Part shown: positions 17,964 through 27,439 of the stretch, one piece after another
Position numbering within the stretch: position 1 is the first letter of the stretch
Layout of the letters: each line of letters starts with the position of its first letter
From: [Clostridium] saccharolyticum WM1
GTDB lineage: Bacteria; Bacillota; Clostridia; Lachnospirales; Lachnospiraceae
Direction of reading: 5' to 3'
DNA length: 64,000 nucleotides
Assembly (NCBI RefSeq): GCF_000144625.1
Contig: NC_014376.1
Span: 4,116,501-4,180,500 of the forward strand
Notes under the pieces: model-generated
What the model saw: the letters and a program-made list of their open reading frames with translations, nothing else
Database searches by the model: none
What the model was told of the DNA's origin: nothing
Position numbers and translations under genes: made by a program

Positions 17964-19452
17964 GTATATCTCCCCCTCTTTTTGGTATCCTTAGGATTAC
18001 AGTGGTTCCTTTATCTTTCCCATCACTGAAAATATGGAAAATATGGTGATTATTATAATAAAGCTCCAGACGGGAAATTACGTTATGGATGCCGATCCCG
18101 GTAGAATCTGCCGCCACTGCAGTCTGCCCTCCCGCGCGAATCCGTTCAAGCTCCTCCTCTTCCATTCCGGTCCCGTTGTCTCTGATGCAGATTTCAATAT
18201 CCTCTCCATGATCCTCCACGGATAAGTTTATCTCCCCGTTTCCCTCCATGTTCCGGATTCCATGGTTTACTGCATTCTCCACCAATGGCTGTAAAATCAT
18301 GCTTGGTATTGGGACCTCCATCGCCTCTTCATGGATCCTGGACTGATAACGGATATCTCCTGCAAAGCGGACATTTAATATATAAACATAGTTCTCTACT
18401 GCCTCCACTTCCTCCCGGATGGTGGCATCCCTAGAACCTTTTTTTACATTATAGCGGAAAAAATCCGCCATCTTCTCCATGAAAACCGAGGTTTTCTCTG
18501 CATCCTCCATCATCGCCAGCTGTACTCCTGCATTCAGGGAATTAAAAAGAAAATGGGGATTGATCTGGGACTGAAGGTATTTCAGCTGAGCCTCTTTCAG
18601 ATGGTTTTCCATTAAAAACTCCCGCTCCTTCATCTCCTGTTCCTTTTCTGCGCTCTCTTTAATTTTATTCACATACTCGTCCAGACTGTCCACCATTTGA
18701 TTGAAGGTACCGGTCACGATCCCCAGCTCATCTCCAGTGTCTACGGCAGGTACCTTTACATGGAAGTTGCCCTGTCCTACCAGCTTAGCCGTTTGAGCCA
18801 GGTTGGTGAGAGGGGTCACGATATCCTTTGTCATCATCATCATGACCGTCAGGCTTATGACCATAACGATCATTAGGATCACAGAGCTTATGACCTCTAA
18901 ATACTGAAGGGCAGCCTGCAGGGTTTGATAGCTTGCGGAATTATTCTTAAACTGACGGCTGTTTAAGACCGAAATATCATGGTTGATGAATTGGTATAGC
19001 TTTAAAGCAGATTCATAGGAGCTTTTGTATTTCTCCACATTCTGCCCCCGCTTGGCCTGTACGGTCTCATCCGTAACCGCCAGATAACTGTCGGACATAT
19101 TGCGGATGTTCTTTTCCAGGATCTGAATCTGGTTATCAGTCACCGCAACGTTAAGTCCTTCCAGCATCTTTCTGTAATCCTGCTCCGCCCGGTAATAATC
19201 AGTCAGGGACTCCGAATTTTTAACCTGTAAGTATTTGTACATATAATTCTGTACATCGGAGAAAACATCTGACAGCTCATTTAAGTTTACGTTGCTTATG
19301 TATACAGAATTCATACGCTCCACCATCTGGTTGATCTGGGCGTAAATAAACAGATTGCTGGCAAAAAGAATGGCTGCTGTCACCGCAATTTCCAAAAACA
19401 GCTTGCGGGCGATGGGCAGGTCTTCCCATAAGTGTTTCCATTTATTTTTCAT
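17941..19452 (-). CDS. Sensor histidine kinase (LytS/YesM type)
   Basis: The protein has 503 residues. Membrane helices at about 16-37 and 185-207 enclose an extracytoplasmic domain; a HAMP segment follows (about 208-262), then the His_kinase domain with phospho-acceptor His300 in NPHFLFNSLN and an HATPase region (LVENAVNHGIRN, GTGIGIHN-like DSTGIGIHNV). It should sense a sugar-loaded binding protein and phosphorylate the YesN-type regulator. The ATG at 19452 with GGAG upstream was chosen over an in-frame GTG at 19470. It overlaps the upstream sensor gene by 11 bases. Confidence 0.92.
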   Translation of the reverse strand: MKNKWKHLWEDLPIARKLFLEIAVTAAILFASNLFIYAQINQMVERMNSVYISNVNLNELSDVFSDVQNYMYKYLQVKNSESLTDYYRAEQDYRKMLEGLNVAVTDNQIQILEKNIRNMSDSYLAVTDETVQAKRGQNVEKYKSSYESALKLYQFINHDISVLNSRQFKNNSASYQTLQAALQYLEVISSVILMIVMVISLTVMMMMTKDIVTPLTNLAQTAKLVGQGNFHVKVPAVDTGDELGIVTGTFNQMVDSLDEYVNKIKESAEKEQEMKEREFLMENHLKEAQLKYLQSQINPHFLFNSLNAGVQLAMMEDAEKTSVFMEKMADFFRYNVKKGSRDATIREEVEAVENYVYILNVRFAGDIRYQSRIHEEAMEVPIPSMILQPLVENAVNHGIRNMEGNGEINLSVEDHGEDIEICIRDNGTGMEEEELERIRAGGQTAVAADSTGIGIHNVISRLELYYNNHHIFHIFSDGKDKGTTVILRIPKRGGDIHVSHTGS

Positions 19453-20482
19453 TGCTTCTCCACTTATCACTCATGAAATTTATCGCATTTTCCTTTGTCA
19501 CAAACTGTAAGTCCACACTGTAAAAGGAGTTGGTCCTCCCGTCATTTATGGACTCTGTAAGGGCTTGTACACTGTATTTTCCCATTTGGCTGGTATCAAT
19601 GCAGACGGTCATGGCCATGGTCCCTTTTCTGACTGCCTCCAGGGCTGCTTTTGATTTATAATAGCCGATAACCTGGGTTTCCCCTACGCAGTTATAGTCA
19701 ATGACCGCCTGGTACACGGCCTCTGTATCCACCTCATCCATGCACACAATGAGGTCCGGCGGCCCCTGTGGATTCTGGAATAAGTTACGCACGATTTCCT
19801 CGGCTTCAAAAGCACGCCCGGACGGGATCTTACTTTCTTCCACCTTGATCCGGTCTCCTGTTTCCTTTGACGTGACCATCCGGTTGTTGATCTGATGAAA
19901 GATCTGGGACTGGTTGCTGTCAATGGAATTGTCATGCAGGAGCACCATCACCCTGGCTTTCCTGGCGTTCCCAGGCAAAATCTTTAGGATCTGGTTTCCG
20001 TACTCCTGCCCCAGTTCGTAGGAATTGATTCCAACGTAGCTTTTCCGGTCTGTGGCGGGCGCATCGTTTAATATGGTGACAACAGGGATCCCCTTTGCCG
20101 CCGCTTCATTGATCCGTTCCTCCAGATTTTCTTCTCCCGTAAATTCCAGCAGGATCCCATCCACCTTTGCCGCTATGCTCATATCCATAAAATCCACAGC
20201 AGTGTATTCTGACGACTGGTTTCTTCCCTTAAGCTCCACATAAGCGTCGTGCAGGGCCGCTTCCTGCCTCACGCTTTGATACACATCATTCCAGAACTGT
20301 GAGTCTAAGTTATTGATGATCATGACATAGTGGTACCGGTAGGTCCTGGTATTTTCCGCATGCTCCACCCCGATCTTCTTTAACACATACCCATAAAAGG
20401 AAGAGGTCAGAAGCGTAAGGAACACGATACCGGACAATCCTCCCAGCACCAGAACCAGCAGGCTTTTCTTTCTGTTATCCAT
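19442..20482 (-). CDS. Membrane-anchored sugar-binding sensor protein (XylFII-like)
   Basis: The protein has 346 residues. One N-terminal membrane helix (about 8-30, without lipobox) anchors a periplasmic-binding type 1 domain (YHYVMIINNLDSQFWNDVYQ, DGILLEFTGEEN, YVGINSYELGQEYG, VCMDEVDTEAV, VIGYYKS). In Clostridium beijerinckii a similar protein, XylFII, works with LytS-YesN to sense xylose. The translational overlap with the kinase gene supports the same role here. The ligand is not proven. Confidence 0.85.
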   Translation of the reverse strand: MDNRKKSLLVLVLGGLSGIVFLTLLTSSFYGYVLKKIGVEHAENTRTYRYHYVMIINNLDSQFWNDVYQSVRQEAALHDAYVELKGRNQSSEYTAVDFMDMSIAAKVDGILLEFTGEENLEERINEAAAKGIPVVTILNDAPATDRKSYVGINSYELGQEYGNQILKILPGNARKARVMVLLHDNSIDSNQSQIFHQINNRMVTSKETGDRIKVEESKIPSGRAFEAEEIVRNLFQNPQGPPDLIVCMDEVDTEAVYQAVIDYNCVGETQVIGYYKSKAALEAVRKGTMAMTVCIDTSQMGKYSVQALTESINDGRTNSFYSVDLQFVTKENAINFMSDKWRSNEK

Positions 20483-20521
20483 GGTTATCCCCTTTGTAAA
20501 GCATTCAAATGCACTATTATC

Positions 20522-20527
20522 ATTATA
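20522..20527 (-). promoter_or_regulatory. Candidate -10 box for the sugar-sensing operon
   Basis: TATAAT on the minus strand lies 40 bases upstream of the sensor gene start. The -35 region is only T-rich, consistent with a regulated promoter, so this is tentative. Confidence 0.4.
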
Positions 20528-20555
20528 CTAAATCAAAGAGAAAAAATAAATGAAA

Positions 20556-20580
20556 ACAGTCCGGTTTTTTACCGGACTGT
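20556..20580 (-). terminator. Terminator downstream of the first glycan-cluster glycosyltransferase
   Basis: ACAGTCCGGT and ACCGGACTGT form a stem around a 5-6 base loop; on the minus strand it is followed by TTTTCATTTATTTTTTC. It lies 20 bases past the stop at 20600 and ends the minus-strand glycan operon. Confidence 0.8.
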
Positions 20581-20599
20581 CTGGCATAATACGTTATCT

Positions 20600-21547
20600 T
20601 TATTTGCTCCAATACGCTTTGTTCATCGTAAGACATAAAATCAGCCGCCTGGGCAGGGACCGGTACCGTTTTCCCAACAGGTAACCAATGTATTTAAATC
20701 CGCTTTTTACAATCACCCCGGGGATCAGCCATGGCTTCCCTTCCTTTGCAAGCCAGGCGCAGGTTTTTTTCACAAGGCGGATGCCCTCGCCTTCCGAACG
20801 GATCCCTTCAAATACTTCCGGGTGGTCAGCCTGGGATACTGCCAGGTCAAAATTCCGCTTAAGCTGGGCAATGCAGCCGTAATTGTGGGAATGATATACC
20901 TTTGCACCGGCTTCGTAGGCAACCGCCTGCCTGCGATGGATTACCGCATTTCCCGCATAAATCATGTCTTCATTAAAAATCGTCTTCTCTATAAATCCTC
21001 CGGCCTTTAAAAATTCAGCCCGGTCATAGGCACAGCAGACGTTGGAGGCAAAGAAGGTCTTGATTCCCAGCTTTCCTAAATCGTCTGCCGTTTTTATGCG
21101 GCTCTGCTCCGGATAATTAAAGGAACGGGTATACTGCTCCGCCAGGGCGCAGTCAGGATTGGGCAGCTGTCTTCCATAGGCCATAACCACTTTTTCTCCG
21201 TCTTTTCCCGTCTGGGCCAGTCCCTTTAACAGCGCATTTATCAAGTTTTTATCCGCCGGAACCGCATCATCGGTCATAAACACCATTACATCAGCCTGGG
21301 AATAACCGGCTCCCCGGTTTCTGGTACCGCCATGGTCAAAATCCTCTTTCCTCACATGGTGCACTTCCAGGTTCGGCATCTGGCTGTACTCTTCCTTCCA
21401 ATAGGACTGTTCCGTGTTCATGATGATGATCCGGCGGATGGGATAGGACTGTTCTCCCAGGAGTTTCAGAAGACGTTTTAAAGTCTCATCGGGCTTGTAT
21501 ACCGGAATAATCACATCGACGGTTTTTTCCTGTCTTTTTTCTTCCAT
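20600..21547 (-). CDS. GT2 glycosyltransferase, rhamnosyltransferase-like
   Basis: The protein has 315 residues: a GT-A fold starting VDVIIPVYKPDETLKRLL, the FDHGGTRNRG motif common in rhamnosyltransferase-like GT2 proteins, the metal-binding MTDDAVP, and an FNEDMIYAG acceptor-side motif. It probably adds a sugar, perhaps rhamnose from the dTDP-rhamnose route implied by rfbC, to a lipid-linked glycan. It is the last gene of the glycan cluster before the terminator at 20556. Confidence 0.85.
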   Translation of the reverse strand: MEEKRQEKTVDVIIPVYKPDETLKRLLKLLGEQSYPIRRIIIMNTEQSYWKEEYSQMPNLEVHHVRKEDFDHGGTRNRGAGYSQADVMVFMTDDAVPADKNLINALLKGLAQTGKDGEKVVMAYGRQLPNPDCALAEQYTRSFNYPEQSRIKTADDLGKLGIKTFFASNVCCAYDRAEFLKAGGFIEKTIFNEDMIYAGNAVIHRRQAVAYEAGAKVYHSHNYGCIAQLKRNFDLAVSQADHPEVFEGIRSEGEGIRLVKKTCAWLAKEGKPWLIPGVIVKSGFKYIGYLLGKRYRSLPRRLILCLTMNKAYWSK

Positions 21548-21658
21548 TGCAATTTCCTCTACCTTCCAGTGAAATACACCTTTGCAGGCTGCAGAGAATT
21601 TTCCTCTGCCAGCAGCCGCCAGGGTCAGGCGAACCTGGCTTTGACCCGCTGCCTTGAA

Positions 21659-23263
21659 TCAATAGCGCAGACACGCTGTGGAACAAATGCGTATCAGGGC
21701 ATAGATGCTTACAAAGCACTCCAGATACCAGGCGCTTTTTCTTAAATCCAGACTTGTAACCAGGCGTTTATCAAATATGACAAGCAGCACAAGAGGCAGC
21801 AGGGGGATAAAATACCTTCCCTGGACTCCCGTTATATAGGTAAGCTCCTTTGGGGTCCAGCCTAGCAGCATGGAGGCCAGAACCAGGCAGGCGCTTAGAA
21901 ACACCAGAAAAACCATCCAGCCCTTCTGTCCTCCTGACATGGGAGCTTCTTCCCCCTCCCTTCTGATAACGCTTGCAATAAGCACATACCACAGAATGGC
22001 CAGGCAGAAGGGCGGTACTGTCAGATCAGGATCTAAATTGCCCAGAAATCCTCCCAGCATGGTAATCAGATAATAATCAAACTGGGTCACCAGGGTCTCA
22101 TAATATACCTGAAAGATCTGATAGGGGTGTTCCCACACATCTTTCAGCGTATACCCTGCCGCTTCACTCCATCCCACATAGCTTTCCGTAGATGTAGCCC
22201 AGGCAGAAAGGACCAGGCGGTTTACCAGAAAGACCGCAGCAATGACGGCAATGATAACGCTTATGACGGAAATCCAATAATGCTTTTTGGACTTGAATTT
22301 AGAAGCGGGAATAAACAGGCAGATCCCTGCTACCGGCAGGTAAACGATTTTTCCCGGCTCCAGCAGGATCAGTAACAGAGCCAGAAGTACCGTGTCCCTT
22401 ACGGTCACCTTTTCTTTTTCATAAGCCAGATAAAAGCACCAGGAAAAAAACATCATGGACAGGCCGATAAAAGCCGCATCATAGGAAAAGGATGCTGCCA
22501 GATGAAGGGTCATGGGAAGGCACGACACTGCCATGAAAAGCTCCTTTTTTAAAGGTGTGACCCGGACAGCCATGGCTGCCATACCTGCAAAGGCCAAAAG
22601 ATTAAACAGCCTGCCAAGATATACCAATGGGATATAACCCAGATGAAACAGCCTGGCAAGGCTGATTCCAACTGCCTGGGGAATGTAGACCACCGGTGTG
22701 GTATTCACCGGTATTTCATAGCGGACTGTCATTTCCCGGCTGTTATCAAGGGAGAACATCTCCGTAAGAACCAGGTTGTATGTGGACTGCCCCACTGCGG
22801 TATAAAGTCCGGGAACATCATCGCCGCTTCGCACCAGGACATTGGCCCCCCGGCTGATCCTCTCTTTCTCCTCCTCCGTTGCCTGGGCAAGAAAGCCGTC
22901 ATCAGCCACTGCCTGTTTTCCCATAAACTGACTGGAAAGCCGGTAAGCGCTGACAAAATGAGCGGATTCATCGGGGGTGGAAAAGGGGGTTAAGACTAAC
23001 ATATAAAACAAGCCCAGAACCACCACGGTCCCTGGAAACAAAAAAAGCGGGGGGTCCTTAAGTATCCACAGAGTCCCTCCCAGACATGCCAGAAATCCAC
23101 AGCCAAACACGATCAGCCACCAGTAAAAACGGCGGACCGCCTCAAATTCCGGAGAAGGAATGCCTACAATGGTCTCCATATAGGTCTTTAGAAAAAGAAA
23201 AGCGAGAATAAAGATGGTTCCCGCTGTAAGCAACAATCCATTTTTATTCAGAATGAGCTTCAT
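21659..23263 (-). CDS. DUF2142 multi-membrane-span protein
   Basis: The protein has 534 residues and about twelve hydrophobic segments. It contains the TPFSTPDESAHF motif that marks DUF2142, a family related to membrane GT-C sugar transferases and common in cell-wall glycan clusters. The Asp-Glu pair may be catalytic, as in GT-C enzymes (inference). Its start overlaps the DUF2304 gene end by 20 bases. Confidence 0.8.
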   Translation of the reverse strand: MKLILNKNGLLLTAGTIFILAFLFLKTYMETIVGIPSPEFEAVRRFYWWLIVFGCGFLACLGGTLWILKDPPLFLFPGTVVVLGLFYMLVLTPFSTPDESAHFVSAYRLSSQFMGKQAVADDGFLAQATEEEKERISRGANVLVRSGDDVPGLYTAVGQSTYNLVLTEMFSLDNSREMTVRYEIPVNTTPVVYIPQAVGISLARLFHLGYIPLVYLGRLFNLLAFAGMAAMAVRVTPLKKELFMAVSCLPMTLHLAASFSYDAAFIGLSMMFFSWCFYLAYEKEKVTVRDTVLLALLLILLEPGKIVYLPVAGICLFIPASKFKSKKHYWISVISVIIAVIAAVFLVNRLVLSAWATSTESYVGWSEAAGYTLKDVWEHPYQIFQVYYETLVTQFDYYLITMLGGFLGNLDPDLTVPPFCLAILWYVLIASVIRREGEEAPMSGGQKGWMVFLVFLSACLVLASMLLGWTPKELTYITGVQGRYFIPLLPLVLLVIFDKRLVTSLDLRKSAWYLECFVSIYALIRICSTACLRY

Positions 23264-23615
23264 GCCGGCCCTCCTCCTTCTCCCTGGCCTCTTCCCTGTC
23301 CAAAGCCAGCATCTGGATCAGCTCTGTCATTCTCCGCTCCAGCTGTGATATTTTTACAGACTGGAAAAAAACCTTTACCAGCAGAATAAAAATCATAAAG
23401 GTAAAGATAAAGTTGGCGGTGGAATAGGTACCCACCATCCGGGATATGAAATCAGCCAATCTTGGGAATACACTGAACACCACCAATAGCAAGGCAAACA
23501 TCACCCAGAAAATGGAATCCTCTATCTTCATCTTGGAGTGGCGTATTCTTTTTAGTAAATAAAATGTGAGTAATACGGAAACGCATATCAGTACGCAGCG
23601 AAGCAAAACCGTCAT
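23244..23615 (-). CDS. DUF2304 small membrane protein
   Basis: The protein has 123 residues and three hydrophobic segments (about 4-20, 35-52, 63-85), followed by a charged helical tail (ISQLERRMTELIQMLAL). The length and layout fit DUF2304, whose genes regularly adjoin DPM1-like GT2 genes. It may recruit or stabilise that glycosyltransferase at the membrane (inference). It starts 18 bases after the GT2 gene. Confidence 0.82.
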   Translation of the reverse strand: MTVLLRCVLICVSVLLTFYLLKRIRHSKMKIEDSIFWVMFALLLVVFSVFPRLADFISRMVGTYSTANFIFTFMIFILLVKVFFQSVKISQLERRMTELIQMLALDREEAREKEEGRHEAHSE

Positions 23616-23633
23616 GTTACATTCTCCCTTCCT

Positions 23634-24332
23634 TTATCTTCTGTCCCTGATACGGAAGCTTTGTACCAGCAATATGGAAAACAGCATTTTCCCCATATAA
23701 CGGGCTGCATTGATGGGATTTAAATAGCTCTCTCCCTGGATCCGATCATCCATGACCACCGGGATCTCCGCTACCTTTGCTCCCTGCCGGATGAGATAGG
23801 AAATGGTATCTGGCTCGGGGCCGTAATTTAAGCCGTCAGCAAATTCCTTGATCATTTTCCTGCTGAACATGCGCATCCCAGAGGTGGGGTCACTGACCTT
23901 TACCCCTGTGGTGAACCAGATGGAACCGCTTAAGAGCCTGCTTCCAACCATCCGCATGGAATGCGGCTTTTTCTCCGTTACAAATCTGGAGCCGATTACT
24001 ATGTCAAATCCTTCATCCATTTTCTCTTTCATGGGCAGTATGTATTCCGGCCGGTGCTGCCCGTCGCCGTCAAACTGTATGGCATACCGGTATCCCCGCC
24101 TGTGGGCGTACTTAAGTCCGGTCTGAAACGCTCCGGCAAGTCCTAAGTTCATAGGCAGGTCGATGATCTTCCACCCATGCTTTCTGCAGATATCCGCTGT
24201 ATGATCGGTGGAACCGTCATTGATGATCACATAATCAAACATGGGATAATTTTCAATGACTTCCCCTACCACACGTTCAATATTTAAAGCCTCATTGTAT
24301 GCAGGTATCACTACCAGTACCTTATCCATCAT
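23634..24332 (-). CDS. GT2 glycosyltransferase, dolichyl/polyprenyl-phosphate-sugar synthase type
   Basis: The protein has 232 residues: VLVVIPAYNEALNIERVV, the nucleotide-binding INDGSTDHT, FDGDGQHRPEYI with the DxD-like metal site, and GSRFV. These are DPM1-like features. It would make a polyprenyl-phosphate-linked monosaccharide for use by membrane GT-C enzymes such as the DUF2142 and GT39-like proteins here. No C-terminal membrane domain is present, which suits partnership with DUF2304. Confidence 0.87.
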   Translation of the reverse strand: MMDKVLVVIPAYNEALNIERVVGEVIENYPMFDYVIINDGSTDHTADICRKHGWKIIDLPMNLGLAGAFQTGLKYAHRRGYRYAIQFDGDGQHRPEYILPMKEKMDEGFDIVIGSRFVTEKKPHSMRMVGSRLLSGSIWFTTGVKVSDPTSGMRMFSRKMIKEFADGLNYGPEPDTISYLIRQGAKVAEIPVVMDDRIQGESYLNPINAARYMGKMLFSILLVQSFRIRDRR

Positions 24333-24384
24333 TTCTTCCGCTCCAGCCTCCCTTTTTCTTCTGTTCTGGCCATGTTTTCTGGTT

Positions 24385-25635
24385 TTAAAGTATGCCTGCA
24401 GGACGTTCCTCTTTGATGAAGACCCGGACCGCCTGCCCCATGAAGCAAAGCATGAGAAGCAGCATTTCCATCATGTAGGAGAAGGCTCCTCCGTTGATTC
24501 CTCCCACTCCTACCAGCCAAAAGGAAAAGAAAAAGGAAAAAATACTAACCGGCACATAACCGAAAAAGATCCTCTTTTGCTCCTTCATGATAACAAGGAC
24601 ATAGTAAAACAGATTCATCACTGCAAAAAAGCCGCCTCCAAGCACAATGAAAAGAAGACCCGGAAGGTAAGGCTTAAGCTCTACATTGGAAATGGCTCCC
24701 AGCACAGGGACCCCGATGGCCCAGGCTCCTGCCAGGGCAATTACCGTAAGAAGGGCTATGATTCCGGAAAGCTTCTTTAGACCGGACTTGAATTCGGAAA
24801 ATTTCTTCTCCTCCCACTGATGGGACATCCTGGTAAGGAAGGGACGGATCACAAAATTTGCCGCCAGATTGATGACCGAAGTGGGCATAAAAATAGCTAC
24901 AAAAACAGCGTTGTCTGTAGAAGTCATCCGCGCATCCACCGCATATTTTGCCATGGCAAAAATGAGCCCGTCTAAAAAAACAGACAAAAACAGCAAAAAA
25001 CTATCCTGAACAAGCTTCCACTGTCTGCCCGGGGTCCTGGTAAACGTAATTCCCGGCACACGCTCTGCCGCCCTTTTATCAAAGAGCAGGATCCCGGCGC
25101 CCTGGGACAGGACCGCAACCACGCAGGATAATAATAAATCCTTTGTAACAGCCAGAGTTCCCAAAAAACAGAACACGGATAGAAGGGTACGGAAGGCCAT
25201 GGCCTGTCCCGTTAGGTACAGCCGTCCATTCCTCTGAAATTCCGATTCATATACATCGGCAAACCCGTCAAGAACCTTATATACCACCATTAAAAATACA
25301 ACCAATGCCTTTTGGACTGTATAATCCGCAGATGGGGAAAAGGTGTGAAAGATGATATAACATATCCCAAAAAGGACTGCCATGAGGCAGGTGGCCAAAC
25401 GGGCCATGCGGTATTCAAGAAAGGTATAGCTTTGGCTGGTATCCGTGCTTTGCAAGGGTCTCATACCAAAATAGGCCACCAGAAACATCTGCTGCCCAAA
25501 GGTGCTGAAGGCAAAGCCAAAGATGCCTCCCTGTTCCGTTCCTACCAGATGATTGACAAGGGCCGTAAGGATCATGCTGGAGCCTGCGTAAACCAGGCTA
25601 CCGATCATATTCCAGGCCACATTTTTTCGTTCCAT
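24385..25635 (-). CDS. Wzx-like polysaccharide flippase
   Basis: The protein has 416 residues and about twelve membrane segments of the MOP/polysaccharide-synthase type (ERKNVAWNMIGSLVYAGSS at the N terminus is the usual start of such flippases). It likely moves lipid-linked glycan units across the membrane. It is one of two flippase genes in this cluster; substrate differences are unknown. Confidence 0.8.
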   Translation of the reverse strand: MERKNVAWNMIGSLVYAGSSMILTALVNHLVGTEQGGIFGFAFSTFGQQMFLVAYFGMRPLQSTDTSQSYTFLEYRMARLATCLMAVLFGICYIIFHTFSPSADYTVQKALVVFLMVVYKVLDGFADVYESEFQRNGRLYLTGQAMAFRTLLSVFCFLGTLAVTKDLLLSCVVAVLSQGAGILLFDKRAAERVPGITFTRTPGRQWKLVQDSFLLFLSVFLDGLIFAMAKYAVDARMTSTDNAVFVAIFMPTSVINLAANFVIRPFLTRMSHQWEEKKFSEFKSGLKKLSGIIALLTVIALAGAWAIGVPVLGAISNVELKPYLPGLLFIVLGGGFFAVMNLFYYVLVIMKEQKRIFFGYVPVSIFSFFFSFWLVGVGGINGGAFSYMMEMLLLMLCFMGQAVRVFIKEERPAGIL

Positions 25636-25841
25636 TTCTTTTCCCCTGTTTTCTCTTCTTGCCTTTGTTTTTGGGGATTCTCTTATTTCTCTTGCTTCCC
25701 AGGCTTTCAGAGATACCCTTCCGGGAATTCCTTCTTATATCCCATATTCCCCGGACATGGAGGCATATCCTCACCAGGCATTCCTCTCATATTCCTTTAT
25801 TCTACAATATCCGGCTTAAAATGTAAACTCAAACCACCTGC

Positions 25842-27284
25842 CTACTGTTTTGCAATCCTTAACATACGGCACAGATACAGAAAGGCTTCCAGCCGGAACA
25901 GCCAGGAAAGTCCTCCATAGACGGCAACTCCCACAAGAATCTGAACAATTAAAGTCAGAAAGGTCCCTTTGACCGCATATTGCACTGCGTAGGTAAAGAG
26001 GCACATGGCAGCTGATAACAGAAGGGATGGCAGCACATCCTTCCACTGCTCAAAAAAACTGTAATTCAAAAGCTTCTTATTAGGATAGGCATTGATAAAG
26101 GTACAGATAAAATCGGTTACTGCCTTTAAGGCCACCATGGTATAGATCCCAAAGGGGATGCTCACCAGAAGGGCAATCATGCTCACTGCCTTCTTAATGA
26201 TTTCAAGTTTTAAGAATATTTCACTTTTTCCCAGGGCATTGATCGCCTGTAAATTGGCTACATGCAGGGGCCAGGTGGCATAGGCTACACACAGCATCCG
26301 CAGCATGGGAACACAGGGCAGATAACGATCTGTCAAAAGCAGCTTTACCATAGGCTCCGCCACGGCGATCAACCCCGCCATCATGGGAAATACCAGATAG
26401 GAGCTGGTGACGATGGACCTTCTCACCATGCGTTTTACCCTGTCCCTATCCTCCTGGCAGGCGGAAAAGGCCGGAAGCATGACCGACTGGATAGCCGCCC
26501 CAAGATTATTCGCGATCAGGGCGGGAAACTGGTTTCCTCTTGAGTATTGCCCCATCATGGAGGAATTATATAGCTTCCCGATCACAAGCCCATAAACATT
26601 ATTAAATACCGTATCAATAAGGCCGGAACATAAAATTTTCCAGCCGTAGGAAAACAATTCCCCTGCCTTTTTGGCCGAAAACAGAAGCCTCGGCCTCCAT
26701 TTCACCAGAAAAGCAAGCATGACCATCAGGAATAAGCTGTAAAAAAACTGCTGCATGACAAGGGCCCATAGCCCCATTCCCCTGGTTGCCAGAAAAACAC
26801 CGATCACTCCGGAACAGAGAGCAGCAAACAGGCTTGCCAGACATAGCTTCCGAAACTCCATATTCCTGGAGACCACTGCAGACTGCACAGAAGTAAAGGC
26901 ACCAAAAAACAGGGTCACGGAAAGGACCCGGAGTACCGGAATAAAAACAGGCTGTCCGTAAAAAGATGCAATGGCAGGTGCCGAGAAAAAAAGAACCACA
27001 TAGAGAACAAAGGCAATGGCTCCGCTGATATAAAATGCAGAGGAATAATCCGCCTCATCCACCGTCCGTTTCTGGATCAGTGAGGTATTAAACCCGCTTT
27101 GGACAAACACATTTCCTATTGTAATGAATATCATAATGAGCATGACTTCTCCGGACTCTGCCGGTGTCAGCATCCTGGCAAGCAGAACCGATACAAGGAA
27201 CTGAATCCCCTGTGTACCACCGTTTTCCATCACTTTCCAAAACAGGCCGGAAAGGACCTTTTTTTTCATATTTTCCTGGTACAT
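25842..27284 (-). CDS. Wzx/RfbX-like lipopolysaccharide-type flippase
   Basis: The protein has 480 residues and twelve to fourteen membrane segments. The N terminus KKKVLSGLFWKVMENGGTQG and LLARMLTPAESGEVMLI are typical of the WzxC/polysaccharide_synt branch. It should export a lipid-linked saccharide. AAGGAG lies about 10 bases before the first ATG. A 206 base gap without visible genes or clear hairpins separates it from the other flippase gene. Confidence 0.85.
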   Translation of the reverse strand: MYQENMKKKVLSGLFWKVMENGGTQGIQFLVSVLLARMLTPAESGEVMLIMIFITIGNVFVQSGFNTSLIQKRTVDEADYSSAFYISGAIAFVLYVVLFFSAPAIASFYGQPVFIPVLRVLSVTLFFGAFTSVQSAVVSRNMEFRKLCLASLFAALCSGVIGVFLATRGMGLWALVMQQFFYSLFLMVMLAFLVKWRPRLLFSAKKAGELFSYGWKILCSGLIDTVFNNVYGLVIGKLYNSSMMGQYSRGNQFPALIANNLGAAIQSVMLPAFSACQEDRDRVKRMVRRSIVTSSYLVFPMMAGLIAVAEPMVKLLLTDRYLPCVPMLRMLCVAYATWPLHVANLQAINALGKSEIFLKLEIIKKAVSMIALLVSIPFGIYTMVALKAVTDFICTFINAYPNKKLLNYSFFEQWKDVLPSLLLSAAMCLFTYAVQYAVKGTFLTLIVQILVGVAVYGGLSWLFRLEAFLYLCRMLRIAKQ

Positions 27285-27439
27285 ACTGGTTTTTCTCCTT
27301 GCTTTACCAATTTACATTTCCGCCTTATTGTACTATATTCCCCAATAATTGTAAATCGTCTATAGCATTTTGGGTTTAATTGTGTTAGAGTATAAAAGAA
27401 TATACGTTTTATTTTATAGAATTCAGGAGGTTTTTATTT

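Noticed and set aside
25312-25920. Plus-strand ORF of 202 codons
   Set aside because: It is antisense to the flippase gene start and low in plausible coding character.
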